A DNA stretch of 64,000 nucleotides. It comes from Lentisphaerae bacterium GWF2_44_16. Its GTDB lineage: Bacteria > Verrucomicrobiota > Lentisphaeria > Victivallales > GWF2-45-14. Below, one piece after another: positions 47,323-57,050 of this stretch. Both the position numbers and the translations under genes were made by a program. Below the pieces are notes generated by a model. It searched no databases. It had not been told where the DNA came from and worked only from the letters and a program-made list of their open reading frames with translations. The stretch covers positions 1 through 64,000 of the forward strand of contig MHBF01000093.1 in assembly GCA_001803225.1 (NCBI GenBank), written 5' to 3'. The first letter of the stretch is position 1, and every line of letters starts with the position of its first letter.

Positions 47323-50247
47323 ATGCGGAAGAAAAGAGTATTATTAAGACTGTTGGTATTATCAACGAGTATTTTCATTCTCTACGGATGCTACTCCGCC
47401 GGAGCTAAGATGGTTGATGCGAGGGAAAGTTTCGCGCTTAACATTGTGCCGCAGCCTAAAGTAGTTAATGCCGCTGAAAACGCAAAAAGATTGGAGTTTG
47501 GCCTAAATGAAATAAAAATAGTTTACGGCATCGCCTCCTCAAAAACAAAAATTGGCGCGGAAGAAATAAATAAACATCTTTTGAAAATGGGCTTCGGCAA
47601 TAAAAGCATAGCTGTTGTCTCTGATAAAGAATATAAAAAAGGAAATGAGAAAGCGCTGATTGTAATAGGCGCTCCCGGGGAAAATACCCTGAGCAAATCC
47701 GTCTGGGGATATGTAAACGGAAAAGATGAACTGAAATCCATTTCAGACAATCCGCAGGGCTACATAATTGATTATGTAAAACGTGATAATGAAATACCCT
47801 TGTTCGTTATAGCCGGAACATCACCGCAGGGAACTTTGTATGGCTGTATAACATTGATGCAGTTATTCGGGAAAAATGGAGATAAGCTTGCTGTCCCTCC
47901 GGTTTTCGTGAAAGACTGGCCTGACTTTAAATGGCGTTATATAGCAAGTCTGACACATTTTCTGACGCAGTCGCAGAGGGCGTATGAGTTTGCGAATGCT
48001 CCATATCCGGGAGATGAGGCCAGCGTTAAAGAGTATATTGACTGGTGCCTTAAATATAAAATAAATGTAGTCAAGATAATCCCTGAATGGCTTAAGGAAA
48101 AAATGACAGGTGTATTTAAATCTTATGCGAATGAGAGAGGCATATATGCATTTACCTTTTATCCAAAGCCTTCAATTGCCGCCTGTACCGTTCAGGAAAA
48201 AGAGGAAAATCCTGAAAAATATGGGGATTTGAAGAATTTGTACCGCAAGAAATATTACCTGACTTGGAGCAGAGATGATTTGCTCGAAACTCAATATCGT
48301 GAATTCGCAAAACTGTGTAAGGACAGCAATGCAAAATTCTGCTGGTTTCATACCGCGGATACCGGTTTGACTTCGTTAAATTATGCGCAGTGGAAAATGC
48401 GGGACGCGCTTGATAAGAAAAATTACGGTGACGATTACGGCCTTGCCGACTTTCATGTGATTTCCCTGATTCAAAAAGTATTTAAAGAGGAAGCTCCGGA
48501 TACTCAAATCGTATATGTAACGTATCCATATACAGCCATGGTGCTGGATGATAAGTTTCCCCAGAATATAATACCCGATATAAGCGGCGCTTACGCTGAA
48601 AAAGAAAAACAGTTCATAAATAAATATTTTAAAACATTTTCAGAGAAAGTACCAAAAAACATATATACCTGCCTCAGAGAAACAGACAGGAAAAGTGTTG
48701 AACGCTGGCTTAATGCCACGAAACACCCCATGCTCATTTATTTTGAGACGGGTGGATATAACATCATCAACAGCCGTCCGCGATATATAAAGACTTTTTA
48801 TTTCGAAGGCTATGACAATATATATTTTTACCCTTCAATTTACGAAGCATTTATTCATGGGACAGAGCCACCTGCCAAAATGCTTTTAAACGCGGAATAT
48901 TCCTGGAATGTTAATCAGGAAGGCTCTGGTTATTTTAAGGAATCTGATTTCAGTAAGGATTTGACTGAACCGAAAGTAGTGTTTGAAAGGATTGTTCCCA
49001 GGACATGCCGGGCATATTGGGGAGCAGACGCAGGCAAAAATTTTGATTTACTTTTTCAGGCCGGAATAGTGCCGGATTTTATTGAAAATCCAACTGATTT
49101 TCAGAAGGAATTGAATAAAAAATCTGCCAAAGTACTGGAAATTTCGGGGAACAATACTTTTTCCAGTGGAACACAGATGTTTTTAGAAAATCCTGAAAAA
49201 GAAATGAAAAGACAGAATGAAAAACTTGGAAAGGCTATTCCTCCAATTGAAAACTGGCTTGATAATTACAGCAATAAAAAGCTGGACCCTTTCTCGTATA
49301 AATACGGAACAATGCTTTACCTTTTCGCGAATTACTGGTATTATAAGTCCGCTGTATGGGTTCCGTTTCTTGAAGTGGAAAAATACATAGTAAATGGAGA
49401 AAAGGAAAAAGCCGGAAAAGCCTTGAAAGAGGCCGCAAAAGTATTGAAAACGGCTGACGAGGGAATAAAAAAAGCAATTGCCAGGATAAAAGGAAAACAC
49501 CTCTGTCTAATCCCGACAATACAAAAAAAAGCAATGTATGAAAACATGCTTGAAGCTTTCAGTAAACTGGAAAGCAAGTACAAGGAACTGGAAAACAAAG
49601 TCTCTAATATGAAAAGTTCTCTCCTTATCCCTGAAAAGAAGCTGGAAGAATTAAAAAAAAAGAAATATACAGCATTAAAAAAGGGGATCGCTTCATGGGA
49701 CAGCTGTCCGGTTTACAGCGATTTTACCGTATTATCTTCAACGCCTGCCCAAAGTTCTTTTTACCAGTCAAAAGTTCAAGTAATGTATGATGAGAAAAAT
49801 ATCTACATCAGAATTAATATGGCAGATATGCCGGGAAGAAAGCCTCTTACCGGAAGAAATACAAAGAACAACACGGATTTTTGGAGCAAAGGAAACGAGG
49901 AAAACGTTGTTGAGATTTTTATTTCTCCAGACGGAAAATCTTTTTATCAATTCGCGTGTGACGCTATGGGAAGAACGCTCCAGTTCCGCACCAGTGAGAG
50001 GAAAACTGAAAAGATAAATTCCGAATGGCACGCTGAAGCATCTTTGCGGGACGGCTCATGGACATGTACCACAAGCATCCCCTTTGCGTCAATCGGTGTT
50101 CAAAGCCTGCCGAAGACCGGACAGTTCTGGAAAATAGGCATTATGCGTCAATACGTAAACATTGACGGGACTACGGAGTCTTCTCTGATAAGTCCTGAAA
50201 TGCAACCCCGCAACCCATCAACATACCCTGAATTCAAACTTGAATAA
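47323..50247 (+). CDS. Lipoprotein, GH84/GH20-like enzyme with C-terminal CBM9-like domain
   Basis: Lipobox LLRLLVLSTSIFILYGC; IIDYVKRDNEIPLFVIAGTSPQGTLYGCITLMQLFG...PPVFVKDWPDFKWRYI; C-terminal VQVMYDEKNIYIRINMADMPG...ENVVEIFISPDG. Confidence 0.7.
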   Translation: MRKKRVLLRLLVLSTSIFILYGCYSAGAKMVDARESFALNIVPQPKVVNAAENAKRLEFGLNEIKIVYGIASSKTKIGAEEINKHLLKMGFGNKSIAVVSDKEYKKGNEKALIVIGAPGENTLSKSVWGYVNGKDELKSISDNPQGYIIDYVKRDNEIPLFVIAGTSPQGTLYGCITLMQLFGKNGDKLAVPPVFVKDWPDFKWRYIASLTHFLTQSQRAYEFANAPYPGDEASVKEYIDWCLKYKINVVKIIPEWLKEKMTGVFKSYANERGIYAFTFYPKPSIAACTVQEKEENPEKYGDLKNLYRKKYYLTWSRDDLLETQYREFAKLCKDSNAKFCWFHTADTGLTSLNYAQWKMRDALDKKNYGDDYGLADFHVISLIQKVFKEEAPDTQIVYVTYPYTAMVLDDKFPQNIIPDISGAYAEKEKQFINKYFKTFSEKVPKNIYTCLRETDRKSVERWLNATKHPMLIYFETGGYNIINSRPRYIKTFYFEGYDNIYFYPSIYEAFIHGTEPPAKMLLNAEYSWNVNQEGSGYFKESDFSKDLTEPKVVFERIVPRTCRAYWGADAGKNFDLLFQAGIVPDFIENPTDFQKELNKKSAKVLEISGNNTFSSGTQMFLENPEKEMKRQNEKLGKAIPPIENWLDNYSNKKLDPFSYKYGTMLYLFANYWYYKSAVWVPFLEVEKYIVNGEKEKAGKALKEAAKVLKTADEGIKKAIARIKGKHLCLIPTIQKKAMYENMLEAFSKLESKYKELENKVSNMKSSLLIPEKKLEELKKKKYTALKKGIASWDSCPVYSDFTVLSSTPAQSSFYQSKVQVMYDEKNIYIRINMADMPGRKPLTGRNTKNNTDFWSKGNEENVVEIFISPDGKSFYQFACDAMGRTLQFRTSERKTEKINSEWHAEASLRDGSWTCTTSIPFASIGVQSLPKTGQFWKIGIMRQYVNIDGTTESSLISPEMQPRNPSTYPEFKLE

Positions 50248-50286
50248 TGTATCCGCTTTTTCATATTGAAAAGGAAAAATAAAAAA

Positions 50287-51636
50287 ATGAAAGCAAAGTT
50301 TTATATTGTAAGTTTTCTTTTTGGATTTTCATTTACTGCGTTTGCCTGGGGAGGGCCGGAACACTCTTCCATAACTGCGGCGGCCCTGTCGGTGCTTTCT
50401 CCGGCGCTAATCGGCTTCCTTGGAAGTGAGGCGGCTAGACTGATAAAGACGTATTGCAATTATCCGGATTTCAACTGGTGTGTTTACGGGACATCTTGTA
50501 AAGGCAAAGACGGACAAGCCCGTCTGCCTGATGACAGGCGGGACATCAACGCTTCGTTTTACTGTGATTTTGATGAATTCACGGGCAGGGGAGCGTATTG
50601 CGGGCATGGCCCCGAAATCGGAAAAGAGATGCCGCCTCCTGATGAACACAGCCGCAAAATGTATGAAAGACGCGAATTCGGTTCTTTCTCCGCCGAAAAG
50701 AATTTCAGGCGGGCTGATGAGGCATTCAGAAAAGGAAATTATTTTGAAGCCATACGCTTTATGGGTGTTGTCATTCACTATATTGAAGACGCGACACCGC
50801 CGCCGCATACCATCGGAATTCCAGGAGGACGCAATCACCTTCATCACGAAATGGAAGCGCTGTCGAATCATTCCCTTATAAACATCGGCGGATATAAACC
50901 GGCAGTATTGGGAAAAAAATCTGATGAAGCTACGAGAGAAATCAGAAAACTGGCCGACGCGATTGCTTTGAACGCTCAGGGCCTGGCAAAAAAAAGCCTT
51001 GTCCTTGTCGAAGAAGGGAAAAAAACTGAAGCCGAAATGATAACAGTGGAATGCGCCAAAATCGCAGCGATGGCCGCCGCTGACGTATTGAATACACTTT
51101 ATGAAATTCATAAGGACAATCTTCCCCTGAGGCCTGTTTCGGCGAAAAACCGCAACCTGCTTTTCAATCCGTCTTTTGACGAGGATGGAGACGGGGACAT
51201 GCAGCCTGACGGATGGGTGAGGGAATGGAATGACCTCAAATGCCCATTTGATATGCATCTCTGGGACAGGGTTTCGGCTGAAAAAGGCGCTTGTGTCCGC
51301 CTTTACGGGACATCGGAGAAAGGTGCTTCGTGGAGGACTTCAAAAGCTTATGCCATTCCTGTTCAAGCAGGTGAAACCTATGAGCTTAAAGCAAAAATAA
51401 GAGTTCAGACAGCGAGCGGGAAAAATTATATTTCCCTGCGTTTTCAGGATAAGAATTATAATACTGTAGCGGAAATTGCGGGCGAATCCTTTACGGGCAG
51501 TGAATTCTGGAAGGAAATATCCGTGAAAACAAAAGTTCCTGATGGCGCGGTTGATATGATGGCTGTATGTTTCTCAAGCGGCAACAGCGGTTCTGTCCTC
51601 TTCGACGAACTTGAATTGAAGCTCTTGTCCGTTTAA
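50287..51636 (+). CDS. Secreted zinc-dependent phospholipase C / S1-P1-nuclease-fold protein with C-terminal carbohydrate-binding-like domain
   Basis: Signal ...SFTAFA|WGGPEHSSITAAAL (mature N-terminal Trp); HYIEDATPPPHT; HLHHEME (H-x3-D-x5-H ... H-x3-E zinc ligands); C-terminal NLLFNPSFDEDGDGDMQPDGW. The track start is TTG at 50266; ATG at 50287. Confidence 0.7.
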   Translation: MKAKFYIVSFLFGFSFTAFAWGGPEHSSITAAALSVLSPALIGFLGSEAARLIKTYCNYPDFNWCVYGTSCKGKDGQARLPDDRRDINASFYCDFDEFTGRGAYCGHGPEIGKEMPPPDEHSRKMYERREFGSFSAEKNFRRADEAFRKGNYFEAIRFMGVVIHYIEDATPPPHTIGIPGGRNHLHHEMEALSNHSLINIGGYKPAVLGKKSDEATREIRKLADAIALNAQGLAKKSLVLVEEGKKTEAEMITVECAKIAAMAAADVLNTLYEIHKDNLPLRPVSAKNRNLLFNPSFDEDGDGDMQPDGWVREWNDLKCPFDMHLWDRVSAEKGACVRLYGTSEKGASWRTSKAYAIPVQAGETYELKAKIRVQTASGKNYISLRFQDKNYNTVAEIAGESFTGSEFWKEISVKTKVPDGAVDMMAVCFSSGNSGSVLFDELELKLLSV

Positions 51637-51662
51637 TGCTCATTTTTCAGTGATGATAAAAA

Positions 51663-52436
51663 ATGAAACTGCCTTTTCACGATTATCATATACATACTGT
51701 TTATTCGGGACATTCGGACCCGGATATGATAGTGTCTGATGTCATAAGATATGCCGAGGCAAGAGGCCTGGAAGAAATAGCTTTGACCGAGCATTCATTT
51801 GACTGGCACTTGGGGCCGGATGGAAATATGAAGCTCATAAAAAAGGAAATCAGGAAAGCCGCTCCGCGGATAAAGGTTTTTGCGGGAATGGAAATATGTC
51901 CTGATTTCAAGCATCCCGGCAGGCTTGTATATGAGGACTTCGACAAGGGCTCCATATATCCTGTATTGACGGGATTTCATTCTTATCCCGGTTTCGACAA
52001 GGGATGGCATGAACTTCTGAACATGAGTCCCGCGGATAAGAAAAAAATATATTCCTCATGGCTCGGAATAATGGAAAAGGTTGTCGAAAACCCTCTTGTT
52101 GACATACTCGCGCATCCGTGCAGAATTATCATGCAGAATGGAATAGTCCGGGAATTCACCGGGCCCATACTGAAAGACCTGGAAAATCTGTTTATCGCCG
52201 CCAAAACCCGTGCTGTAGCGGTGGAACTCAATGAGGGGCTTTTCTGCAGGATAAACGGTGATAGGATAAGAAAGTCATATCTTGATGTATTTCGCCTGGC
52301 CATTGAGAAGGGCGTGAAAATTTCGATAGGGAGCGATTCACACAGGATACTTGATGTAGGCAATTTTGATAATATTTACTCTGCCGCCCTGGAGCTTGGC
52401 CTTAAAAAGAAAGATTTTCTAAGCCTTTCCCAATGA
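51663..52436 (+). CDS. PHP domain (histidinol-phosphatase-like) protein
   Basis: DYHIHTVYSGHSDPDMIVSDVIRYAEARGLEEIALTEHSFD; DILAHPCRI; ISIGSDSHR. Confidence 0.9.
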   Translation: MKLPFHDYHIHTVYSGHSDPDMIVSDVIRYAEARGLEEIALTEHSFDWHLGPDGNMKLIKKEIRKAAPRIKVFAGMEICPDFKHPGRLVYEDFDKGSIYPVLTGFHSYPGFDKGWHELLNMSPADKKKIYSSWLGIMEKVVENPLVDILAHPCRIIMQNGIVREFTGPILKDLENLFIAAKTRAVAVELNEGLFCRINGDRIRKSYLDVFRLAIEKGVKISIGSDSHRILDVGNFDNIYSAALELGLKKKDFLSLSQ

Positions 52437-52437
52437 C

Positions 52438-54756
52438 TTACCAGGAGAAGCCCATATTGAAGTGGACGCGGAACTTGCTTTTGTATCCGTCCTGATTGTT
52501 AAGAATGGGATAAGCCAAATCGATAGCTACGGGAGCATTTACGTAGGGCATTTTAATTCTGAGCCCGTAACCGGCGCCGATATTAATTCCTCCTATACCG
52601 TAACTGTATGAATTTTTCCATGCGTTACCGGCGTCAATAAATACGGCGCCACGGATGAATTCCCAGATGGGATGTGTCATTTCGGAGGTAAGAAGCAGCA
52701 TGGACTGTCCGCCTACGGCCACCTGTTCACCGTCAGCATCGGCTGTAGGGGAGACGTTTCTCCACGGAAACCCCCTGATGGAATCGCCGCCGCCAAGGAA
52801 ATAACGTTCATAGAGAGGCACCTCTTTACTCCTGTTAAAATCGCTAACTGTGCCGATTTTGCCGCCGAAGTGGAATATCAGGGCCTTGTCCAGCAGAGAG
52901 CAGTATTGACTGGCACGGGCTTCAAGGCGGTAATAGTTATGAGCTCCGCCGAGGGCCTGTGATGAGAGTTCGGAGAGAGCGCTCACGAGATAGCCGGAAG
53001 TAGGGTCTGTCAGGCTGTCTCTTGTGTCGCGCGCTATTCCCAGGGACAATGCGCCAACGAGTTCTGATTTTTCAGCGTCGAGCAGTTCCTGAGGCATCCA
53101 GCTTTCCATTTTGTGCACTCTTACGTTTTCAAAGCGGTAGCCTGCGGTAACGGTTGTAAATTCATCAAAGAATTTTTTAGCCAGTGAAGCTTTGATGCCG
53201 AGCCGCTGCTCCTGCCAGTATTCGTAAATTACATTGTTCAGGTATCCGTTAACATCCAGCTTCAACGGCATATCCATGAGCCATGGCTCCATGAAATTGA
53301 TATTGAAATCATAGCGTTTTAATCCGATAAAGGCTTGTGCTCTTACGCGCTGCCCGCCGCCCTGAAAATAATTTTCGGGATCTGTTATATCAAAATTAGT
53401 CTGGCTCAATTCAACCATGCCGAGTAAGCTGTCAGTATCGGAAAAGCCGCCGCCGACCTTGAAATGCGCCGTACTTTTTTCTTTGACATTGAAGCTGATA
53501 TCTTTTTTGCCCTGTTCTCCTGAATTGACGGTCATGGTTTCAACTTCTTCAAAGTAGCCCATGCCCATCAGTCGCGATTTGCTTGCCTCAATACGATTCT
53601 TGTCCACAGGGTCGCCCGGCTGAATTGCGAGTTCCCTGCGGATGATTTTGTCCTTTGTAACTTTATTTCCGGAGATGTTTACATCGTTGACGGTGTAGAT
53701 TACGCCTTCCCTTATGTGATATTCTATGTTTACTATATGCGTTTTATAATCAGGTATTCTTACAACGCGACAGCTAAAGTCCGCATAGCCGAGTGAAGCA
53801 TATCTGTCGGTTATTGCTTCCACATCACCTTTTTCCGTTCTGTTGTCATAGACATTGCCGCTTGTGAGCCTCAGCATTTCCAAAATCTGATCTTCTGTGA
53901 ATTCCTTGTTCCCTATGATTTTCACAGAGCCTACAACATAGGGCTCGCCTTCAAAAAGCTTGAACGTTATATTCACATATTCAGGGTTGCCTGCTTCTTC
54001 GACAACATCAATGCTCTCGACTTTGAAGTCAAGATAACCCTTATTCCAGTAAAGTTCGCGGAGCCTTAATTTGTCATTCTGAAATTCGTTTCTGTTCAGG
54101 AGACCGACATCAAGCAGCCAGCTGAAATACGAGTACTGATTGGCTATGGTATGCCTGAGTTTCCAACCCGAATAAACGGTAGCTCCCTCAAAAATGACAT
54201 TGTCTATTTTAAGTTTCAGATGTTCATCTATTTTGAAAACGACATTCAGGTATCCCTTTTCGGATTCCCTTACTTCCGGCATAACAGTGGCATCGTTGTA
54301 ACCTTCGGCAAGATAGAATTTACGGAGTTTTGCCGCGCTTTCCTTCAGTTTAGCGTCGTTCAGGGGGACATCTGTTACCATTGTTATTTCTTTCATCAGC
54401 TTATCTGAACTGAACTTTTTATTTCCCTCGAAAATTATGGATTTAATGCGGGGTTTTGCTGTAGTTTTGAAGATAATATTTATTTTGCCGTCGGCTGTTT
54501 TGGAGGTTTCAGAGACCACATCCGAGAAGAAGCCCGTCGAGTAAAGGCGTTTTATGTCCTCGTTGAGGATTTTTTCATCAAAATTTTCTCCGGATTTGAG
54601 CTGGATATTGAAGAAAAGCATCTGGTCGGGGAAAGTATATCCTTCAGCCTGCTCGAAAATGATTTTGTCAATTTCTTCGGAAAATGCCGGAAAAACGGCA
54701 AAAAGCATAAGTGCCGCAAGGACTGTGATAAATTTTATTGTGCTTTTTTTTTCCAT
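52438..54756 (-). CDS. bamA: Outer membrane protein assembly factor BamA
   Basis: POTRA repeats (IKSIIFEGNKKFSSDKLMKEI; VNDVNISGNKVTKDKIIRREL), C-terminal YFLGGGDSIRGFPWRNVSP and FRVHFNMGFSW. Confidence 0.95.
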   Translation of the reverse strand: MEKKSTIKFITVLAALMLFAVFPAFSEEIDKIIFEQAEGYTFPDQMLFFNIQLKSGENFDEKILNEDIKRLYSTGFFSDVVSETSKTADGKINIIFKTTAKPRIKSIIFEGNKKFSSDKLMKEITMVTDVPLNDAKLKESAAKLRKFYLAEGYNDATVMPEVRESEKGYLNVVFKIDEHLKLKIDNVIFEGATVYSGWKLRHTIANQYSYFSWLLDVGLLNRNEFQNDKLRLRELYWNKGYLDFKVESIDVVEEAGNPEYVNITFKLFEGEPYVVGSVKIIGNKEFTEDQILEMLRLTSGNVYDNRTEKGDVEAITDRYASLGYADFSCRVVRIPDYKTHIVNIEYHIREGVIYTVNDVNISGNKVTKDKIIRRELAIQPGDPVDKNRIEASKSRLMGMGYFEEVETMTVNSGEQGKKDISFNVKEKSTAHFKVGGGFSDTDSLLGMVELSQTNFDITDPENYFQGGGQRVRAQAFIGLKRYDFNINFMEPWLMDMPLKLDVNGYLNNVIYEYWQEQRLGIKASLAKKFFDEFTTVTAGYRFENVRVHKMESWMPQELLDAEKSELVGALSLGIARDTRDSLTDPTSGYLVSALSELSSQALGGAHNYYRLEARASQYCSLLDKALIFHFGGKIGTVSDFNRSKEVPLYERYFLGGGDSIRGFPWRNVSPTADADGEQVAVGGQSMLLLTSEMTHPIWEFIRGAVFIDAGNAWKNSYSYGIGGINIGAGYGLRIKMPYVNAPVAIDLAYPILNNQDGYKSKFRVHFNMGFSW

Positions 54757-54780
54757 TGCTGTCTTCCAGCGGTTTCAGAG

Positions 54781-56232
54781 TTAGCGTTCTTCAGGTTCTG
54801 ACGGTTTATCGTCATCACCATAACGATGTTTAGCGTTAAGAGTAAACAACATAGTCTTTGGCCGGAAAGTCAAATGAACTATACCTATTCTGCCGTTTCT
54901 GTTTTTTTCAACTATAAGTTCTGCATCCACGCCGTTTTTATTAATTTCTTTTTCATTTTCTTTGAGATCATCGCGGTCCCTGTGAAGAAATGTCACGATG
55001 TCGGCATCCTGTTCAATGGCACCGGATTCTCTAAGATGGCTGAGCTTAGGGCGGGCTTTGGCGGAAGTGCCCTTTTCAATTTCACGGTTGAGCTGCGCGA
55101 GCACCAGCACGGGGACATGTAAATCCTTGGCCAGTTTTTTAATGCCGCTTGATATTTCGGCGACTTCCTGTTGCCTGCTGTCGACTTTCCAGCCGGCTTT
55201 CATAAGCTGAAGATAGTCTATGACTATCAACTCAATCTTGTTCATTTTTTTAAGACGGTTGGCTTTTGCCCTGAGTTCCGAAATTGTCAATCCGCCTGTG
55301 GGATCGACGAATATCTGCGCCTTTTTCAGTGTTGAAACAGCTCTTGTCAGCTTTGACATGTCCGAGGCCTTGAACGAACCGTCAAAAAAAGTACTTTCCG
55401 AGACCTCCGCTTCTGTACTCAAAAGCCTTCTGGTAATCTGGTCAGCCGTCATTTCCAGGCTGAAAAAGGCCACGGGACGTCCGCCGCCTTTTTTCAGCGC
55501 CACATTCCTGATGATATTAAGCGCCAGGGATGTTTTGCCTATGGAAGGTCTCGCCGCGAGGACGAACATTTCGCCGGGTTTAAGACCGACGACAAGGTCG
55601 TCGAGGTCTTTAAAGCCTGTCGGTATGCCGACTTCGACCTCCTTATTGATTATTTTCTGTACGTTCTCGAAAACCTCTGTTATGTAGGAGCTGAGGTCAA
55701 GTATCTCAGGCTTTACATTTTTGTAGCGGACATCCAGGATTTCACTTTCTATCTTGTCTATGAGTTCCCCTACTTCCGTATCCACTTCAAAGCATTTTGT
55801 CAGGGATTCGGAGCATACGTTTATCATTCCGCGGAGTATGGAATAATCACGTACTATGCCGCACCACGTTTCAATATTCGCGGTGGTTGCTATGGTGTCC
55901 TGCAATTCAACAAGAAAAATTCTGCCGCCTATTTCCTCAAGCTTGTTTTCAGCATTGAGCGCGTTGGCCACTGATATGAGATCAACTCCTTTTTTTTCGT
56001 CATGGAGTTTTTTTATGCATTTGAAAAGGGCCCTGTGGGCCGGAGAATAAAATGCCTCCTCCGAGCCGAGCTTTTCAATTGCAAAATCAATACAGAAATC
56101 AGGCTCAAGAAGCATGGAGGCAAGTATGGCTTTTTCAGCGTCAAGATCATTGGGCTGAGGCCTGTCTTCATGCAAAATTCCCGGAGCGCGTTTCTGGTTT
56201 CTGTCTTGATAATTTGTCCTGTTTTCGGCCAT
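54781..56232 (-). CDS. dnaB: Replicative DNA helicase DnaB
   Basis: PQPNDLDAEKAILASMLLEPDF; GLKPGEMFVLAARPSIGKTSLALNI; IDYLQLM; VLAQLNREIEK; LRESGAIEQDADIVTFLHRD. Confidence 0.97.
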   Translation of the reverse strand: MAENRTNYQDRNQKRAPGILHEDRPQPNDLDAEKAILASMLLEPDFCIDFAIEKLGSEEAFYSPAHRALFKCIKKLHDEKKGVDLISVANALNAENKLEEIGGRIFLVELQDTIATTANIETWCGIVRDYSILRGMINVCSESLTKCFEVDTEVGELIDKIESEILDVRYKNVKPEILDLSSYITEVFENVQKIINKEVEVGIPTGFKDLDDLVVGLKPGEMFVLAARPSIGKTSLALNIIRNVALKKGGGRPVAFFSLEMTADQITRRLLSTEAEVSESTFFDGSFKASDMSKLTRAVSTLKKAQIFVDPTGGLTISELRAKANRLKKMNKIELIVIDYLQLMKAGWKVDSRQQEVAEISSGIKKLAKDLHVPVLVLAQLNREIEKGTSAKARPKLSHLRESGAIEQDADIVTFLHRDRDDLKENEKEINKNGVDAELIVEKNRNGRIGIVHLTFRPKTMLFTLNAKHRYGDDDKPSEPEER

Positions 56233-56234
56233 TT

Positions 56235-56687
56235 TCAGACGCGTACAATTGACAATTTAAGGGTTGCCGTTATTTCAGAATGCAGTTTTATGTCAATATT
56301 GAAAGTACCAAGTTCCCTTATGTGACCATCCAGCCTTATGCGATGATGTTCTATCTGTATTCCTTTTTCCGCAAGTTTTTCCGCTATTACGCGATTTGTA
56401 ACCGAACCGAAAAGCCTGTTGTCGTCGGAAGCCTCCATTTGGATGGTAACTTCGTTTTCAGCTATTTTGGAAGCAAGGGATTTTGCGCCTTCGAGTTCCT
56501 CTTTGCGGTGTTCCTCGATTTTTTCCTTGCGTGCGGCAAGCTGGCGCAGCGCGCCCTGTGATGCGGTTGCCGCAAGCTTGCGGGGAACAAGATAATTCCT
56601 GGCATAACCGGGGGACACGCTGATCTCCTCTCCGGCAAGGCCCAGATTCTCAACATCTTCAAGTAAAATCAATTTTACAGAAGCCAT
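56235..56687 (-). CDS. rplI: 50S ribosomal protein L9
   Basis: VKLILLEDVENLGLAGEEISVSPGYARNYLVPRKLA. Confidence 0.97.
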   Translation of the reverse strand: MASVKLILLEDVENLGLAGEEISVSPGYARNYLVPRKLAATASQGALRQLAARKEKIEEHRKEELEGAKSLASKIAENEVTIQMEASDDNRLFGSVTNRVIAEKLAEKGIQIEHHRIRLDGHIRELGTFNIDIKLHSEITATLKLSIVRV

Positions 56688-56760
56688 AAATATTTCTCCT
56701 TAAAAAAACTCGTCTCTTCTTTATAATTTAAAAAACATGTACAATAACGAATGCCCGTTT

Positions 56761-56991
56761 TTATAAAACGACGCTTATAATTCTGGCGCGTTTGATGGCG
56801 CAGCTAAGCATTTTCTGATGTTTCAGGCATGTACCCGTGATTCTGCGCGGAAGTATTCTGCCTTTTTCCGTCTGGAATTTTCTGAGAAGCTCTGCGTCCT
56901 TGAAGTCCACATAGTTCACTTTCGCTTCACACAAACGGCATATTTTAGGAGTAACCGTTTTCCTTACTCTCCTCTTTCTGTTGTTCTGCAT
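56761..56991 (-). CDS. rpsR: 30S ribosomal protein S18
   Basis: [48 protein letters not shown]. Confidence 0.97.
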   Translation of the reverse strand: MQNNRKRRVRKTVTPKICRLCEAKVNYVDFKDAELLRKFQTEKGRILPRRITGTCLKHQKMLSCAIKRARIISVVL

Positions 56992-57050
56992 ATCTTTTCT
57001 TTCTCCTGTTTATTTATATATATTTTTGATTGAATAACTGTTTTACATTC

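Noticed and set aside
36299-47378. Type II secretion or type IV pilus gene cluster
   Set aside because: Only pseudopilin-like proteins are present; no GspE/PilB ATPase, GspF/PilC platform, secretin or peptidase genes in the window.
50407-51258. 283-aa minus-strand ORF
   Set aside because: Antisense to the Zn-PLC-like gene, whose motifs and signal peptide are clear.
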